The position numbers and the translations under genes were made by a program. The notes beneath the pieces were generated by a model. The model was not told the origin of the DNA. It saw only the letters and a program-made list of their open reading frames with translations, and did no database searches. DNA of 64,000 nt, taken from NCBI GenBank assembly GCA_028023455.1, contig JAQFVV010000031.1, positions 7,800,093 to 7,864,092 of the forward strand, read 5' to 3'. The stretch comes from Epiperipatus broadwayi. Lineage: Eukaryota > Onychophora > Udeonychophora > Euonychophora > Peripatidae. Position 1 is the stretch's first letter; every line of letters starts with the position of its first letter. Shown here one piece after another: positions 1-11,516 of the stretch.

Positions 1-200
1 ATTTTTATTTTAAAGCTAGAATCAACAGTATATAATTCTATTTAAAAGCTTTAAGGTTGCCATGGTGATCAAATTTAAATTTACATTTCCAAGATCTTAC
101 ATTATCTATCTATTAAGCAAAGGAAAAATCAAATAAGATCAACAAACTTCTTTATTTATTTTTTTTTTTTTATATACCTGGATCATCAATCTGAACATTC

Positions 201-203
<3 letters not shown>

Positions 204-246
<43 letters not shown>

Positions 247-262
247 ATATATATATATATAT
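204..262. repeat. (TA)n microsatellite
   Basis: Almost pure alternating T and A with one interruption. It directly abuts the inverted RTE 5'-end fragment. The other RTE copies in the window also touch (TA)n tracts. Confidence 0.95.
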
Positions 263-584
263 CTGTCATAATTGTATAATTGGGAAAAATCTTTATCATT
301 TACACAAACATTCATTCTGCCTTATCAGGCACTGAGAAGAAAGACCATGGTGTTTCTTGATCTTAAACTCAAAGGTAAAAAGCCAATAAACTCACCACGC
401 TGGCTAATGCATGTTGGTGAGCAGCCCATCCATGTTCGTATAATATATGAATAAACATATAGTAATAACAGCTGCAGCGACAAGAACGTATGGAGTGGAC
501 ATTAGGAATTTGCCCTGCTCGGTTCCTTTAAGGCCTCCAAGAGGAATCAAAGGGTCTCCTTTCAGTTAATAGCAAACTCCTTTC
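263..584 (-). mobile_element. RTE-type LINE, inverted 5'-end fragment
   Basis: This stretch is the reverse complement of 58309-58640, the 5' leader of the near full-length RTE copy. Shared landmarks are the segment around the CCATGG at 346, the paired 'gagcagcccatccatg' and the purine stretch near 550. It covers only the element's first ~330 bases. A 5'-truncated body of the same element lies in the opposite orientation 1.3 kb downstream (1926-4640). That arrangement could come from a twin-primed 5' inversion later split by an insertion, or from two unrelated insertions. A 60-codon open frame at 272-454 is only the complement of leader sequence. Confidence 0.85.
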
Positions 585-1925
585 AGTTTGTACCAATCGG
601 AATGAAAGTGAAGATCGAATCTAACCGCAAAAACAATATCTGCTCTACAGAGTGCCATCTAGGCATTTGAGCCTAGAAAAATTTATAGACTAGGCAGATA
701 TGCGCTGTTAAGATTCCACTTTATTTAAATATTCAGATCGTTAGCCCAAGTCACTAGCTCAGTGGAGTAGCAGAGATAATAAAATATAAATTTTATATCT
801 TAAATATAAAATAATAAAAGCCACTGCAGAAATCAACACATAAAAATATTTATTTACACACATATAAAATAATATTTAAATTTTGAGGAATAAATTTAAC
901 GTTTATATTTTTATATTGATCTTTAATTCTAAATTTAAGTAGATTGCAAATAATGAGTTTACTATTTATTTAGAGGGTCGAGTATGAATAGACTACATAG
1001 GTCTGCATTTGAAAAGAAAATATTCTTCCCTGATTTAACCTTAGGAAACAAATTTCGCAATCAACTGGTGCCAATCCTTCTGATACATTCATGTATTCAA
1101 TGTAGCATGATATGACAACACAAAATACTATATTGTCAGGAATGTACATCTGAACAATAAGTAGAAATAGAGAAGACATTGACTCTCCACCAACAGGAAT
1201 ATGACATCTGTTGGCAAGTAGAACAATAAACAAAAAACTCCATAGGAATGGACTGCGGTCCTTTGCCATCTTACAAATCCATCCATAGGCAAACAGAGGG
1301 TGTGTGGCGTATATCTATAATCCTGCCCGTAGCGGACCTCATACTACATCTACAACTTACACAAATATATCCAATCCATTGAACCAATGCAACTGCAAAA
1401 TGAATAACCCAAGATTACCCTCCCTTAATATAACTTTACAAAACTATATAGTCATTCATGCCCGACTTAAATTTAACATTTAAATATGTTCACACAGATT
1501 TGTTTAAAAATGTTGGGTATAGATCAATTACATAGATTCCACGGTCAAAAACATTTCAAAATAAACATAAATGATCAAAATACAAAATTATTGATACTGA
1601 CAATTGCAGAGGGAAACTTATAAGTAACCCAATAGTATTCACCATAAGATACTTGCGTTGTCACCAACAACTTAAAAGACATCCGAATAAATACATTTTA
1701 GATACTCACCGTAAGGTATCATTATTTATCGAATGTCTATATATTTTGATCAAATATGAAAACCAAAATATAATTAACCGCAAACGAATCCATGCAAGTG
1801 TCTATAAACAATTTAAATTTCCTACATTTAAATAATCTTTACAATAAGAAAAAAAATGGAAATGATTTTTATCAATCGGAAAACATATAAAATTAAACAT
1901 TATTAATTTGATTTAAAAACTTACA
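585..1925. other. Unassigned DNA between two RTE pieces
   Basis: No similarity to the RTE element is visible. It is somewhat less AT-rich than average between about 960 and 1340. It contains the minus-strand open frame described separately and a short palindrome near 657-675 (tctaggcatttgagcctaga). No gene was recognised. Confidence 0.5.
970..1269 (-). other. Unassigned 99-codon open frame
   Basis: The open frame runs from a start codon near the highest coordinate to the stop at its low end. The predicted peptide has balanced composition, unlike the Lys/Asn/Ile-rich translations expected from random AT-rich DNA. It has two hydrophobic stretches, at about residues 8-18 and 33-55. A donor-like AAG|GTTAAA lies inside it near 1043. 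No family was recognised. It could be a real exon, part of a decayed mobile element, or chance. No neighbouring exon with matching splice signals was found. Confidence 0.2.
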
Positions 1926-1955
1926 AAAGAGACAATTGATTTAAAAAGTGGACAT

Positions 1956-3026
1956 ATGCTCTATTATAAAGGCACAAATATTGGAAATACAAGTGGAGTA
2001 GGATTCATTATAAATAAAAAGTGGAAGAACAATATTGTGGAGATTGATGGTGTATCAGACAGAGTGGCAAGATTAGTTATACAACTTAATAGCAGATATC
2101 AAATGCAGATAATTCAGGTTTATGCCCCAACAAGTTCTCACAGTGATGAAGTAGTAGAAGATTTTTATATGGATGTACAAAAGGCTTTTGATCAGAGTAA
2201 ACAACATTTTAAAATTGTTATGGGAGATTTTAATGCTAGAATTGGTAAACAAATGAAAGATGAAAGTGTTGTAGGTAATTTTGGTTATGGTAATAGAAAT
2301 GAGAGAGGACATAGACTTGTGGAGTTTGCAGAGAAGGAAAAACTTTATATTATGAATTCTTTTTTTGAGAAAAATGTTAGAAGGAAATGGACATGGAAGC
2401 ATCCAAATGAAGGTACAGCAGAATTGGATTATATTTTGACTAACAGGAAATACATATTTCAAGATTGTAATGTTCTTAATAAATTTAACACAGGAAGTGA
2501 TCATCGATTAGTAAGGGGTAAGATACATGTTAATGTAAAACTAGAGAGACAAAAATTATTAAGAAAAACTATATTTACAGTTGATATTCCTAATCTTCAG
2601 AAACATTCTAATGAATTTAAATTAGAACTTACAAATCAGTTTCAAGTATTAGTAGATTTTGAACATGATTCAGATTTGAATGAAATTAATATGAAAATAA
2701 CTGATACACTTTTAAAAACTGCAACAAAGATAGCTGGTAGAAAAAAGCAGCAATTGACTAATAAAATTTCTACTGAGACTAGAGAACTTATGAAGAAAAG
2801 AAGGAATATGAAGATATGCAAGAATGATGCATTAAAAAGAATTGAATATCTCGAATTTTGTAAAATGGTGCAGAAAAGAGTTGAAAATGATATAAGAAAG
2901 TATAACTGTGAACTAGCAAGAAAAGCTGTAGAAGAAAATAAAAGTCTTAATAATGTAAAACAACATTTTGGTATTGGTAGGAAATTTATATCTGCAATAA
3001 GGAAAAAAGATGGTAATTATTACTAA
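1956..3026 (+). pseudogene. RTE endonuclease domain and linker (5'-truncated)
   Basis: The open segment is 356 codons. In RTE elements this domain nicks target DNA to prime reverse transcription. Visible motifs are YAPT at residues 56-59, GDFN at 90-93, LDYI at 157-160 and SDHRL at 181-185, which together give the catalytic Asp/Asn and the final Asp-His pair of the exonuclease-endonuclease-phosphatase fold. The N-terminal strand with the Asn and the metal-binding Glu, present in copy 2 as TYNCRSL and GLCEVRR, is lost to 5' truncation, so the enzyme cannot be active. The first ATG is simply an internal Met. Residues ~200-340 form a Lys/Glu-rich linker. The frame is lost near 3014, where one extra base separates it from the RT part. 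Confidence 0.9.
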
Positions 3027-4624
3027 AAAGAGGGATGACATTATGAAATTGGTAGAAGATTTTTATCAAGAATTATATAGTAATAAAGAACAAGTACCTC
3101 CTATATCTATTACATCTTCCGAATTGCCCAGAATTTTAAATGAAGAAGTGAGAAATGCAATTAAATGTATGAAAAAAGGAAAGGCTCCAGGTAATGATGG
3201 AATTATAATTGATATATTAAAAGAAGCAGGTGAAGAAACAGAAAAAATATTAGCAAAGTTATATACCAAATGTCTAAATGATAAAGATGTACCGGATGAT
3301 TGGAAGAATGCAGTAATAATATTAATATTTAAAAAAGGTGATAAAGAAGATATTAGAAATTACAGACCTATCAGCCTTTTATCAGTTTTATATAAATTTT
3401 TACCAAGATAATTACAACTCGTCTACAGAGAACCTTGGATTTTCACCAACCAAGAGAACAAGCTGGATTTAAAAGTGGTTTTAGTACAGTAGATCATATT
3501 CAAGTATTGAGAGAAGTTATAGAAAGGACAAATGAATATGAGTTGTCATTATGTTTTGGATTTGTAGATTATGAAAAGGCATTTGATTCTATAAACATTT
3601 CTTCAGTGATTAAAGCATTGGATCATCAAGGTATAGATCCAGGATATTGTCATATTTTAAAGAATATTTATAAAAATGCAACAGCAACAATTAGATTACA
3701 TAATGATACTGGGAAAGTCAACATTGAGAAAGGTGTAAGACAAGGTGACTCCATATCTCCAAAACTTTTTACAGCAGTGCTGCAAGAAGTATTTTGTGGA
3801 TTAAAATGGGAAACTAAAGGAGTGAAAGTAAATGGAGATTATTTAAGTCATTTAGATTTCGCAGATGATGTAGTTGTTTTTGCAAATAATGCTTCCAAGC
3901 TGCAGGAAATGTTGCAGGAGTTATCAGATGAAAGTAGGAAAGTAGGACTAAAGATAAATGTTAGAAAGACTAAAGTAATGTTTAATCGATTTGCTCAAAA
4001 TATGAAAATAAAGATTGATTATGATGAATTAGAAGAAGTTAAGAGTTACAAATACCTTGGTCAGATTATTAATACAGATGGAAACATAATAGAGGAAATT
4101 AATCATAGAATTAAACTTGGTTGGAGTGCTTTTGGTAGAAATAACTTGATATTAAAAGGAAATATGCCTATGTGTTTGAAAAGAAAGGTTTTTAACAAAT
4201 GTGTTTTACCAGTTCTTACTTATGGATCTGAGACTTGGACACTTAATAGAAGATCAATACAGAGACTTCAGACCACTCAAAGAAGTATGGAGAGATGTAT
4301 GTTGGGAGTAACAAGAAGAGATCGAAAACGCAATGTATGGGTAAGAGAACAAACAGGTGTTACTGACCTCATTGAAAAATTAAAAGATTGAAGTGGAGTT
4401 GGGCTGGACATATTGCTAGAAGAGATGATAATAGATGGACAATTGAAATTTTAAACTGGATTCCAAGAGATTGTAAAAGACCCAGAAGGAGACCACATGT
4501 AAGATGGATGGATGAAATAAGAAAATGTGTAGGGGTGATGTGGAGAAGAGAAGCTAAAGATCGGAGAAGATGGATTAAACTTGGAGAGACCTTCATCCTG
4601 CAGTGGATTGATAATGGTTGATAA
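3010..4624 (+). pseudogene. RTE reverse transcriptase and C-terminal region (frameshifted)
   Basis: Three open pieces (3010-3411, 3435-4391, 4388-4621) together cover the RT and the short C-terminal domain. The first has APGNDGI and NYRPISLLS, the N-terminal RT motifs. The second has FVDYEKAFD (catalytic Asp at residue 45 of that piece), RQGDSISP at 103-110 and FADD at 142-145, so the catalytic triad is present. The last piece carries the Trp-rich WSWAGHIARRDD tail typical of RTE proteins and ends just before the ATGATG tail. Frameshifts near 3395 and 4378 are single-base losses in T and A runs. This copy keeps the Asp of KAFD that copy 2 has lost. Confidence 0.92.
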
Positions 4625-4640
4625 TGATGATGATGATATA

Positions 4641-5964
4641 TATATATTACTAGATACGTTTTTTTAATTTAAAATGTATACTCTTTATGTATATATCCTA
4701 TTTATTATGTGTACATAATAATATATATGCATATAAGTGATTAAAAGTATAAAATATTTTTTAAGTGAAAAGTTTTTAATATTTTTACTTTGATTGGACT
4801 TTTTTTTTTAGAAAAAATGCTTACCAAACTGTATTGTTAATGAATGTTACTTTATATATAATTTTACTTTAAAGCAATTTTATACATATAGTGTATATAT
4901 ATAACTAGATGTTTCTGCAAGATGTTAATATGCAAATTCTTTATGTATATATTATGTTTAGTAAATCAATAAGTTAAGTTGTTCTATATTATATTTTTTT
5001 ATTATGAACAACTTTCTTATTATCTAAATCATAACAAAAAATTCAATAGTGAATATTATTTTAGAAATCCCCCTCTCTCTACCTATTTAAGAAACTAATT
5101 TAAACTACTTAGAAAATCAATCCATCCTATTACTTTCATAAACATCTTAAACTAATGGACAGAATTTCACCATGTTATATTGAACTTAAGTCTATTAAAT
5201 ATTGATTTTTAAATGTTAAAAAATAATAAATTGAAAAAAAAATAATTATACTGCTCTCTTATGATCATTACTTAAAACAAATAAAAGTTCTAAAAAAATT
5301 TAACTGTATATGTGAAATTATTGTATACTTTAAAAATTTCTCTACCTTCTGTTCCATAAATAAAAATAAGTGATCTATTGAAAATATTAGAATTCCAAAT
5401 GGATCAGGCTGGTATTACTTAATATATAACAGACTTCAAGCAATTCTAATGAAATTAAATATATTAACCCTTAATTTTAAACTTTCATTCTAACACAAAA
5501 ACTATTAAAACATAACAAAAAAAGAAAGGAACAACAGACCCCTTTTTCAACTTCAATACAAGCATTTAAATTACCAGCATCATTATTCATATAATTAAAT
5601 GTTTTTCAATCATTGATAAATTATAATTTTTGTATTTTTTTTTTTTTTTTGGAATTTGAAATTGTACTTTTTTTACAAAATTGCACAAATGTTCATGAAT
5701 GAAATGTTAGTGATACATTGAAACATATTTTAAATATGACTTTAGAAATTATTTCCCAATCTAAAAGTAAGCAATTCATAATTTAACTATGTAATGGAAG
5801 AAATAAGTTTGTAGTAATTTGAATATTGTCGATCATATTTAGATATATGTAGCTTTTCCACAACTACTCAATATCTTAAAGCAAAAAAGAGGAAGGTTAT
5901 AATGATAAAATTACTTAGAATGTTAAATATTTTTATTATTTATTTTTTTATTTTATTAAGAAAC
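4641..5964. other. AT-rich DNA, no gene seen
   Basis: Only short chance open frames, poly-A and poly-T runs. No repeat or RNA gene was recognised. Confidence 0.6.
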
Positions 5965-5999
5965 AAGTGTTATAATCTCTGTCAGGAACCCCTCCCCAA

Positions 6000-6042
6000 A
6001 CCCCTGACCATGGTTTTGTGCTTTGGCACTCCGCAGAAAGGT
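6000..6042 (-). ncRNA. Hammerhead ribozyme, type I, subfamily A (decayed)
   Basis: On the minus strand: stem I ACCTTT/AGGGGT, core CTGCGGA (should be CTGANGA), stem II GTGC/GCAC with loop CAAA, then AAAA where GAAA is required, then palindromic ACCATGGT and the GTC cleavage triplet. Core A6 and G12 are both mutated, so no activity is expected. The G12 change fits CpG decay (GCACGAAA to GCACAAAA). Confidence 0.7.
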
Positions 6043-6067
6043 GTCAGGGTAGGTTCAGACACTAGAC

Positions 6068-6110
6068 ACCTCTCTGAGGAGTGCTAAAGCACGAAACCAT
6101 GATCAGGGGT
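6068..6110 (+). ncRNA. Hammerhead ribozyme, type I, subfamily A
   Basis: Stem I ACCTCT/AGGGGT (6 pairs including one G-U), core CTGAGGA at 6074-6080, stem II GTGC/GCAC with loop TAAA, GAAA at 6093-6096. Cleavage is expected after C6104. The core is intact. Stem III reads ACCATGAT, one change from the palindrome ACCATGGT seen in other copies, so it may be weak. Confidence 0.78.
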
Positions 6111-6289
6111 TTGGGAAGGGGTTCCTGACAGAGATATTTTAAGTGCTGGCTCTGGCTAAGCATTTATCATAAAGCTTGTAGAGGAATTGGCAATCCTCAC
6201 TGTTTATAACTTACAAGCTTAAGAGATAATGTCATGTGATCTATGAATTGATCTATGACTCTTATTTTGACTATTTAAAGTGTTATAAT

Positions 6290-7442
6290 GTTTCATTTGA
6301 TTATTTAAATGTTATTTGTTTGGATATGGATTTAGTTTTTTCTATTTGTTTCACTCTTTTTGGCAACTTTTAGCCTTATATTTACTTGTTTAAACTGTGA
6401 TAAAAACATAGTATTGATTTATTAGTTTAAAAAAAATCTGAAGTTGTTAGTAGACCACAGAACATTCCAAAAGAAAAGTTAAGAAGTACTGACTTTAGCT
6501 TTCAATGAGTCTGTTCAGTTGTATTGGTTATTTTGGTCATATCAACAAATATATAAACTCCCATTTTATTAATATTTACAATCAGTGAAATAAAATGTAT
6601 TATTTATGTTATTGATTTAAATATTTATGATTAGTTTTACAAAATATTTATATAGCAATTGCTAAAAAATAAATATATTTATGTTTGAATTTCAATTTTG
6701 TAAAAATATGTTTTTTTTAAAAATAGAAGTTAAAAAATTGAAATAATAATTTTAAAAAAAAACTATATTCATTTTGTGCAGTCAAAGACACTTGTACAAA
6801 ATTTATAAAATATTCTAATAATTACAAATGAAATTTGGGAATTTGAATAGGATTTTTCAAGGTTATCATGACTTAACAAAATCCATTCAGATTTTACAAA
6901 TCAAATTCAAATAATAAATCTTTCAATAATTTATTTTTAACAATAAATTTAAAGTCTAGTCAAAGATTTGACCCTCTATTGTCCACATTTATTATTTTTA
7001 TCATGTGAATATTTACATTTCTAACAAAATGAAGTCCAATTTATAGAATTGTCATATAAAATGAAGGTTTATATGTTACAATCAACTATAAATATTACCA
7101 AAATTTGCCACCAGGGAAACATTAAAAATGACATCCTACAAATGTGTTATTACCATATTTATTATTATTTAATTATGTTAAATTTATTAATTATAAGCAG
7201 CTCCTTTGCAGTAATTGTCATTGTCTGTACAGTTACAGATAGATGTTTTAATCAGCTTTAAATACATTCATAAGGTAATATTTACGAAAAGAAGAAAAAG
7301 GTTTTAAATTTATTTTAAAATGATAAACATTTACCAATGTGGAATACATACAAAATTTAATGATATATGATGTTGTCTAAAACAATTTAACTAGTTTTCA
7401 ATGTAATTTTATAGAAATTTATAAGATGTTACAGATCAAATG
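6290..7442. other. AT-rich DNA, no gene seen
   Basis: A 70-codon open frame at 7049-7261 is rich in Ile/Tyr/Leu and shows no recognisable motif. No repeats were recognised. Confidence 0.55.
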
Positions 7443-7462
7443 AAACATATATATATATATAT

Positions 7463-10400
7463 TGTAACCATCTGCTCGCCCTCTCAACTACCCATCGTGC
7501 CGAACCCGTTGCGGCACTCAAAATTGTAACCGTAAATTGCGTGGTCCCAACTATAGAAATGCAAATGCACTAAGAATCGTAACTTCTATCACTGATCAAT
7601 TCCCGTTGCACATTGTCAGCTATTAAGAGCTGTATCCAAAAGCATATCATGATATCTATTTTATGCACGAAAGACCACAATCAACATCTGGGGCAATTTA
7701 CCACAGACCAAACTAATGATCTAACTTTTTATGATTTAATTTGATTGCAGCCAGGGTGTACCGCGAAGAACTACCATAGTATTATGATAAAATACTTTAA
7801 TCAAATTATAAGTGTAATGTTATTATTTTCAAACCTTAATTTGCAATTTTTTATTGTATGAGACCCGATGGCCGACCATGTACAAGATGGCATAATTTGT
7901 GGAATTACATAAGATTATGAAATTTTAAACCATCTATATGATTTCTAATACAGATGCTAGTCCAGGTAAAGCTTTGCAATAAATAAACATAAATACTTGG
8001 GTTCCTTTATAATTTAATATATCATTGAGACTCTTATTATATTGATGAATGACAATTTAAAAACGTTAAGTAAATATATTTAATCGTGTCATTATTTGGT
8101 AAATCTGTTTACAAGTTTAATAATCAATTTGTATGGTATACTAGAATCAACTACGCAAAGCCAAAATGATGGAAAAGGTAAATGGGATTTTATTGTACCT
8201 TACACATCATAAACTACCAAAGACGAAAAGCATCTAAATGTTTTTTCAAAATATCACTAAACTCTTATATCATGTTGATGATAGTATGTACTTCAATGTA
8301 TGCTCTATCCAAGGTTTATGATTTCTGATTTTACGAATGACACATAGCAACGGCACAGTAAGTTTAATTATAAATCAACTTTTATTTACAAAATTATGAA
8401 TAATAAGTAATTAATTCCAACGTTATAATTAAAGACATAAATAAACAAATAAAATAAATAAACTATAATTCCATCGACTTTCTTCAATAACATCTCATAG
8501 GTATAGTTTTTTAAAAACCTAATCATACCTCATATTCAATTTGATATAATGAATGTATTGAGGAAATTATACTAAATTCAACATCAACTCATGAAATACT
8601 TAACGTCATTTCCAGATTCAATAAATCCATACCGCAAACTTATAATAATATAATAAATAATATTATGTCTGTAGGATTTAGCTACAATGCAATCATTAAA
8701 TAAAGTGATAATTTAAACTTACACTCCGGTAAATAATAATCAACCAACAGTTAATTATTATGAAGTAACTTGAATAGAATGTCCTGCTACAATTTGACGA
8801 TCTAACTTATAAATTATGCTTATAAATGAAAGAAGATGATTCAGCAGATTAACTAAAATACTTCGCCCAACTTATATCTATGAAGTAAAACATATTCCTG
8901 TGGATGTATTCATCTACACGAAGGAATTAAATAACACTAAACGTTTTGTGGATTTAGACACCATCATAAAGCAATAAGTACAAGTACACCATTCCGTGGA
9001 TTAACCACCAGCGCAGGAATGAGTGTAAAATACAAAATTGGCAATAAAGTAATCTGCAGATTAACCACCAGCACAGATTAATGCCCTTTACATTATAAAA
9101 CAACATTACTATTTACTTCACATTAAAGTGCAAAATCATCCCCTTCAGTTATTCTGATCATTCAGAAAACACTAAGACTCTAGCAAATGTGGGTTCTTGC
9201 ATAATAAATGTTACGCTAATCAGGACAACTAATGTACTAACTTATCTTTCTTAAAATAAAACATGTGTAATATAATATAAGTAATATTAGTATAGGAATA
9301 TAAATCTGGAAAGACTAACAAAATAACTCATAAAGATTGATACATCTCATGAATTCATTCAGTACTTTTTAAGCTTTTTCGCAAGCGCTATTCTCTTGAA
9401 TAAATATTTTATTCAACCCCTATTAATTTAAACTTAATAAAATATAACTTATGAACTTCACATGCAAGTTCATATAACTATAAAATTAAAGTAATGCATT
9501 ATTCATCAAATACATAAAATTTAACAGGTGTGTGTATGATATAAATTAAATGTATAGCATTTTATAGTTCAATACGTGAATTATAGCAGGTGTGTATATC
9601 ACAAATTTGATTGTATAGCATTTTATAACTCCAAATACGATCCGTGGAATCCATGTACGATGTGTCGAACAAAATACACGAAGCAATAGCTATAATTATA
9701 GTTAAATTCCATACATGCAATTTTATCCATTTGTGTTAGTTATTATAATCACTATTAGATTAACGATTTTATGTGGCTCCATAAACCAGAAACAATTTCA
9801 AAACATGACATGCAGAATTTAAATGAAAATGTTTTTCATCAGTTATTAATCTCTACATTTCTCTATTAAAATGTTCCAAGTTTATCACATCCATGCTAAT
9901 ATTTATTTATCCAAGCTTAAATGTAGGAATACTAATTATAGCAATTAATTTAATCATTTCAAACTGACGTTAAAATTAGAAAATAGCTTTGATTAACTAT
10001 TTTGAAGACGGTTTATTATCCAAATGTTAAACAAATTAACTAGCAAATATATGATTGGCATTGTAAAGTTAAATATCAATTAATACTATATTTTATTAGA
10101 ATTAGAAACGGAAATATTAAGCTACATTGACAACTTTAACATTTTACTTTAATTTAAACTTCTTCTTTTTTAAAAAGCAAATTTTCATTTTCATAAAACT
10201 TCTGTAATTAAAATACTTATTTAATTTTTCCAAATTGTAGAATAATAATCATTTTAAAACATACCAAACTCTTGCAATTAATTCTTTTAAACTGGGAAGC
10301 TCTGACATCTTAAAAATGTAATATTGGAAAATTGTTACCGGTGATTTGATCCACTTGGCCAGCCGACTTGAACAGACTTTTTAAATTTAGCAATTCATCT

Positions 10401-10560
10401 TAATTAAATACCACTAGGTTATTTTTACGTTTATAGCAAATTTTGTGGTAATCCGTTGACTTATTAACTATTTTAAAATAAGCTTATCAAATTTACACCA
10501 TTTGCCTTTACCATTTTCTTTTCTTTCTCCCTCCAAAAGTAAACTATCAGACGATCTCCT
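7463..10560. other. Less AT-rich non-coding block bordered by (TA)n
   Basis: It starts at a sharp junction between (TA)n and TGTAACC. C and CG dinucleotides are commoner than in the flanks over about 3 kb, which suggests a distinct origin, possibly an old mobile element. No long open frame is present. Internal structure includes attaaccaccagc twice (9002 and 9061 regions) and a diverged tandem pair around caggtgtgt and tgtatagcattttata (9526-9570 and 9587-9630). No terminal repeats were found, so the element type stays open. Confidence 0.35.
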
Positions 10561-10902
10561 CTTAAATTCGCGCTCTTTTTTTTTTATTACATTGAGACGC
10601 ATACGTAATTACTGTATTTATTTTTAATAATTAATTTTAATTGAACAAATGGTTTTTTTTAATTCAATAGAAATAATAATTTAAGATCATTTTAAACAAA
10701 TAAAAATAAAATATTATTATTTATAATATTTTACCAAATTTTAATGTTGTCAAATTTTTAAAAGTTAAACGTTTTGATATGAGTTAGTATATGGGATGAA
10801 GCAAATTTAAATTTATTAAAACAATATAAGAAAGTAATCTGTTCAAAGTGCAAATCAAGCCAATCAAATCACCAAAAGAAGAAAGAGAAATTTTTATACC
10901 AG

Positions 10903-10927
10903 TTACATCAATTAATATATTTTATAC

Positions 10928-10972
<45 letters not shown>

Positions 10973-11457
10973 AAAAAAAAACCAAACTACAATATTAAAT
11001 TAAATTCAAACTTTACCCCACTCTTTTTTCCCCCCACCAAAAACACCTCTAAAAAAAACAACCAAAAAAAAAAAAAAATATATAAACCCACACACACCCC
11101 CACTTCTTTCCTCACCCCCACCTCCTTCCAAACACCACTCATCCCAAAAAAAATACCAGTCTATTAAAAATTTTTTCCCCAAACTTCCTTCTTTTTTCTT
11201 TTTTTACTCTTTATTTTCATCTTTTAATCTTTTGAATAACTTTTTGATATTAGAGTGGGTTTAAAAGGATTTTGGGAAGGTTTTTTTTTTTATATTATTT
11301 TTTTTTTTTCTTTTTTTTTTTTCATTTAGAGTTTTATTTGAAGAAAAAACTAGGTGGGGTAAGGTTTTTAAAATTTTAAATTTAATCTTTAATTGTTTTT
11401 TTTTTTTGTTTTGAATTTTTTTTTTTTTTTTTTTATTATAGTGTTTTAAACAGTTTT

Positions 11458-11515
<58 letters not shown>
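10903..11515. repeat. Low-complexity, strand-asymmetric block between two (TA)n tracts
   Basis: From 10903 to 11158 the plus strand has no G at all. From about 11240 to 11460 C is almost absent. The A/C-rich first part and T/G-rich second part are partly complementary: 'taccccact' near 11015 faces 'ggtggggta' near 11355. Both ends are (TA)n, at 10929-10966 and 11463-11508. This could be a degenerate foldback or a poorly resolved consensus over homopolymers. Confidence 0.6.

Positions 11516-11516
<1 letters not shown>

Larger units (their letters stand above)
1926..4640 (+). mobile_element. RTE-type LINE, copy 1, 5'-truncated
   Basis: This is a non-LTR retrotransposon of the RTE clade, recognised by an apurinic-type endonuclease followed by a reverse transcriptase, a short 3' tail and terminal ATGATG-type repeats running into (TA)n. 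Homology to copy 2 (58309-61585) begins near 1926, at copy 2 position ~58896, so the leader and first ~90 codons are missing. The coding region is broken by frameshifts near 3014 (extra T), near 3395 (one base lost) and near 4378 (one A lost). The breaks differ from those of copy 2, so each copy decayed on its own. No clear target-site duplication was found. Confidence 0.93.
5977..6277. mobile_element. Hammerhead retroelement, subfamily A, short foldback copy
   Basis: This 301-bp element is flanked by a perfect 12-bp direct repeat (aagtgttataat, 5965-5976 and 6278-6289), read as a target-site duplication. The first half is antisense and the second sense. Arms 5977-6045 and 6065-6133 are near-complementary 69-mers around a 19-base loop, and each arm holds one hammerhead motif. 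The sense half continues through a body shared with 20990-21120 and 21400-21537 and ends at 'gactattta', the same 3' terminus as the 20.5-kb copy. No protein is encoded, so mobilisation would need enzymes supplied by another element. Confidence 0.8.

Noticed and set aside
755-765. TAGCTCAGTGG, a perfect pol III A box
   Set aside because: No B box or cloverleaf follows within 80 bases, so a chance match is likely.
970-1269. Ligand-gated channel segment suggested by GESMS...FLLIVQMYIP
   Set aside because: Resemblance to the pore helix of Cys-loop receptors is superficial and the order of conserved residues does not fit. Left as unassigned.
2073-2504. 143-codon minus-strand frame (also 3066-3269, 59040-59279, 59679-59994, 60016-60219, 61157-61728)
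   Set aside because: Complements of the RTE coding region, not separate genes.
5902-6087. 61-codon plus-strand frame
   Set aside because: Its second half is the hammerhead foldback element, so it is not a gene.
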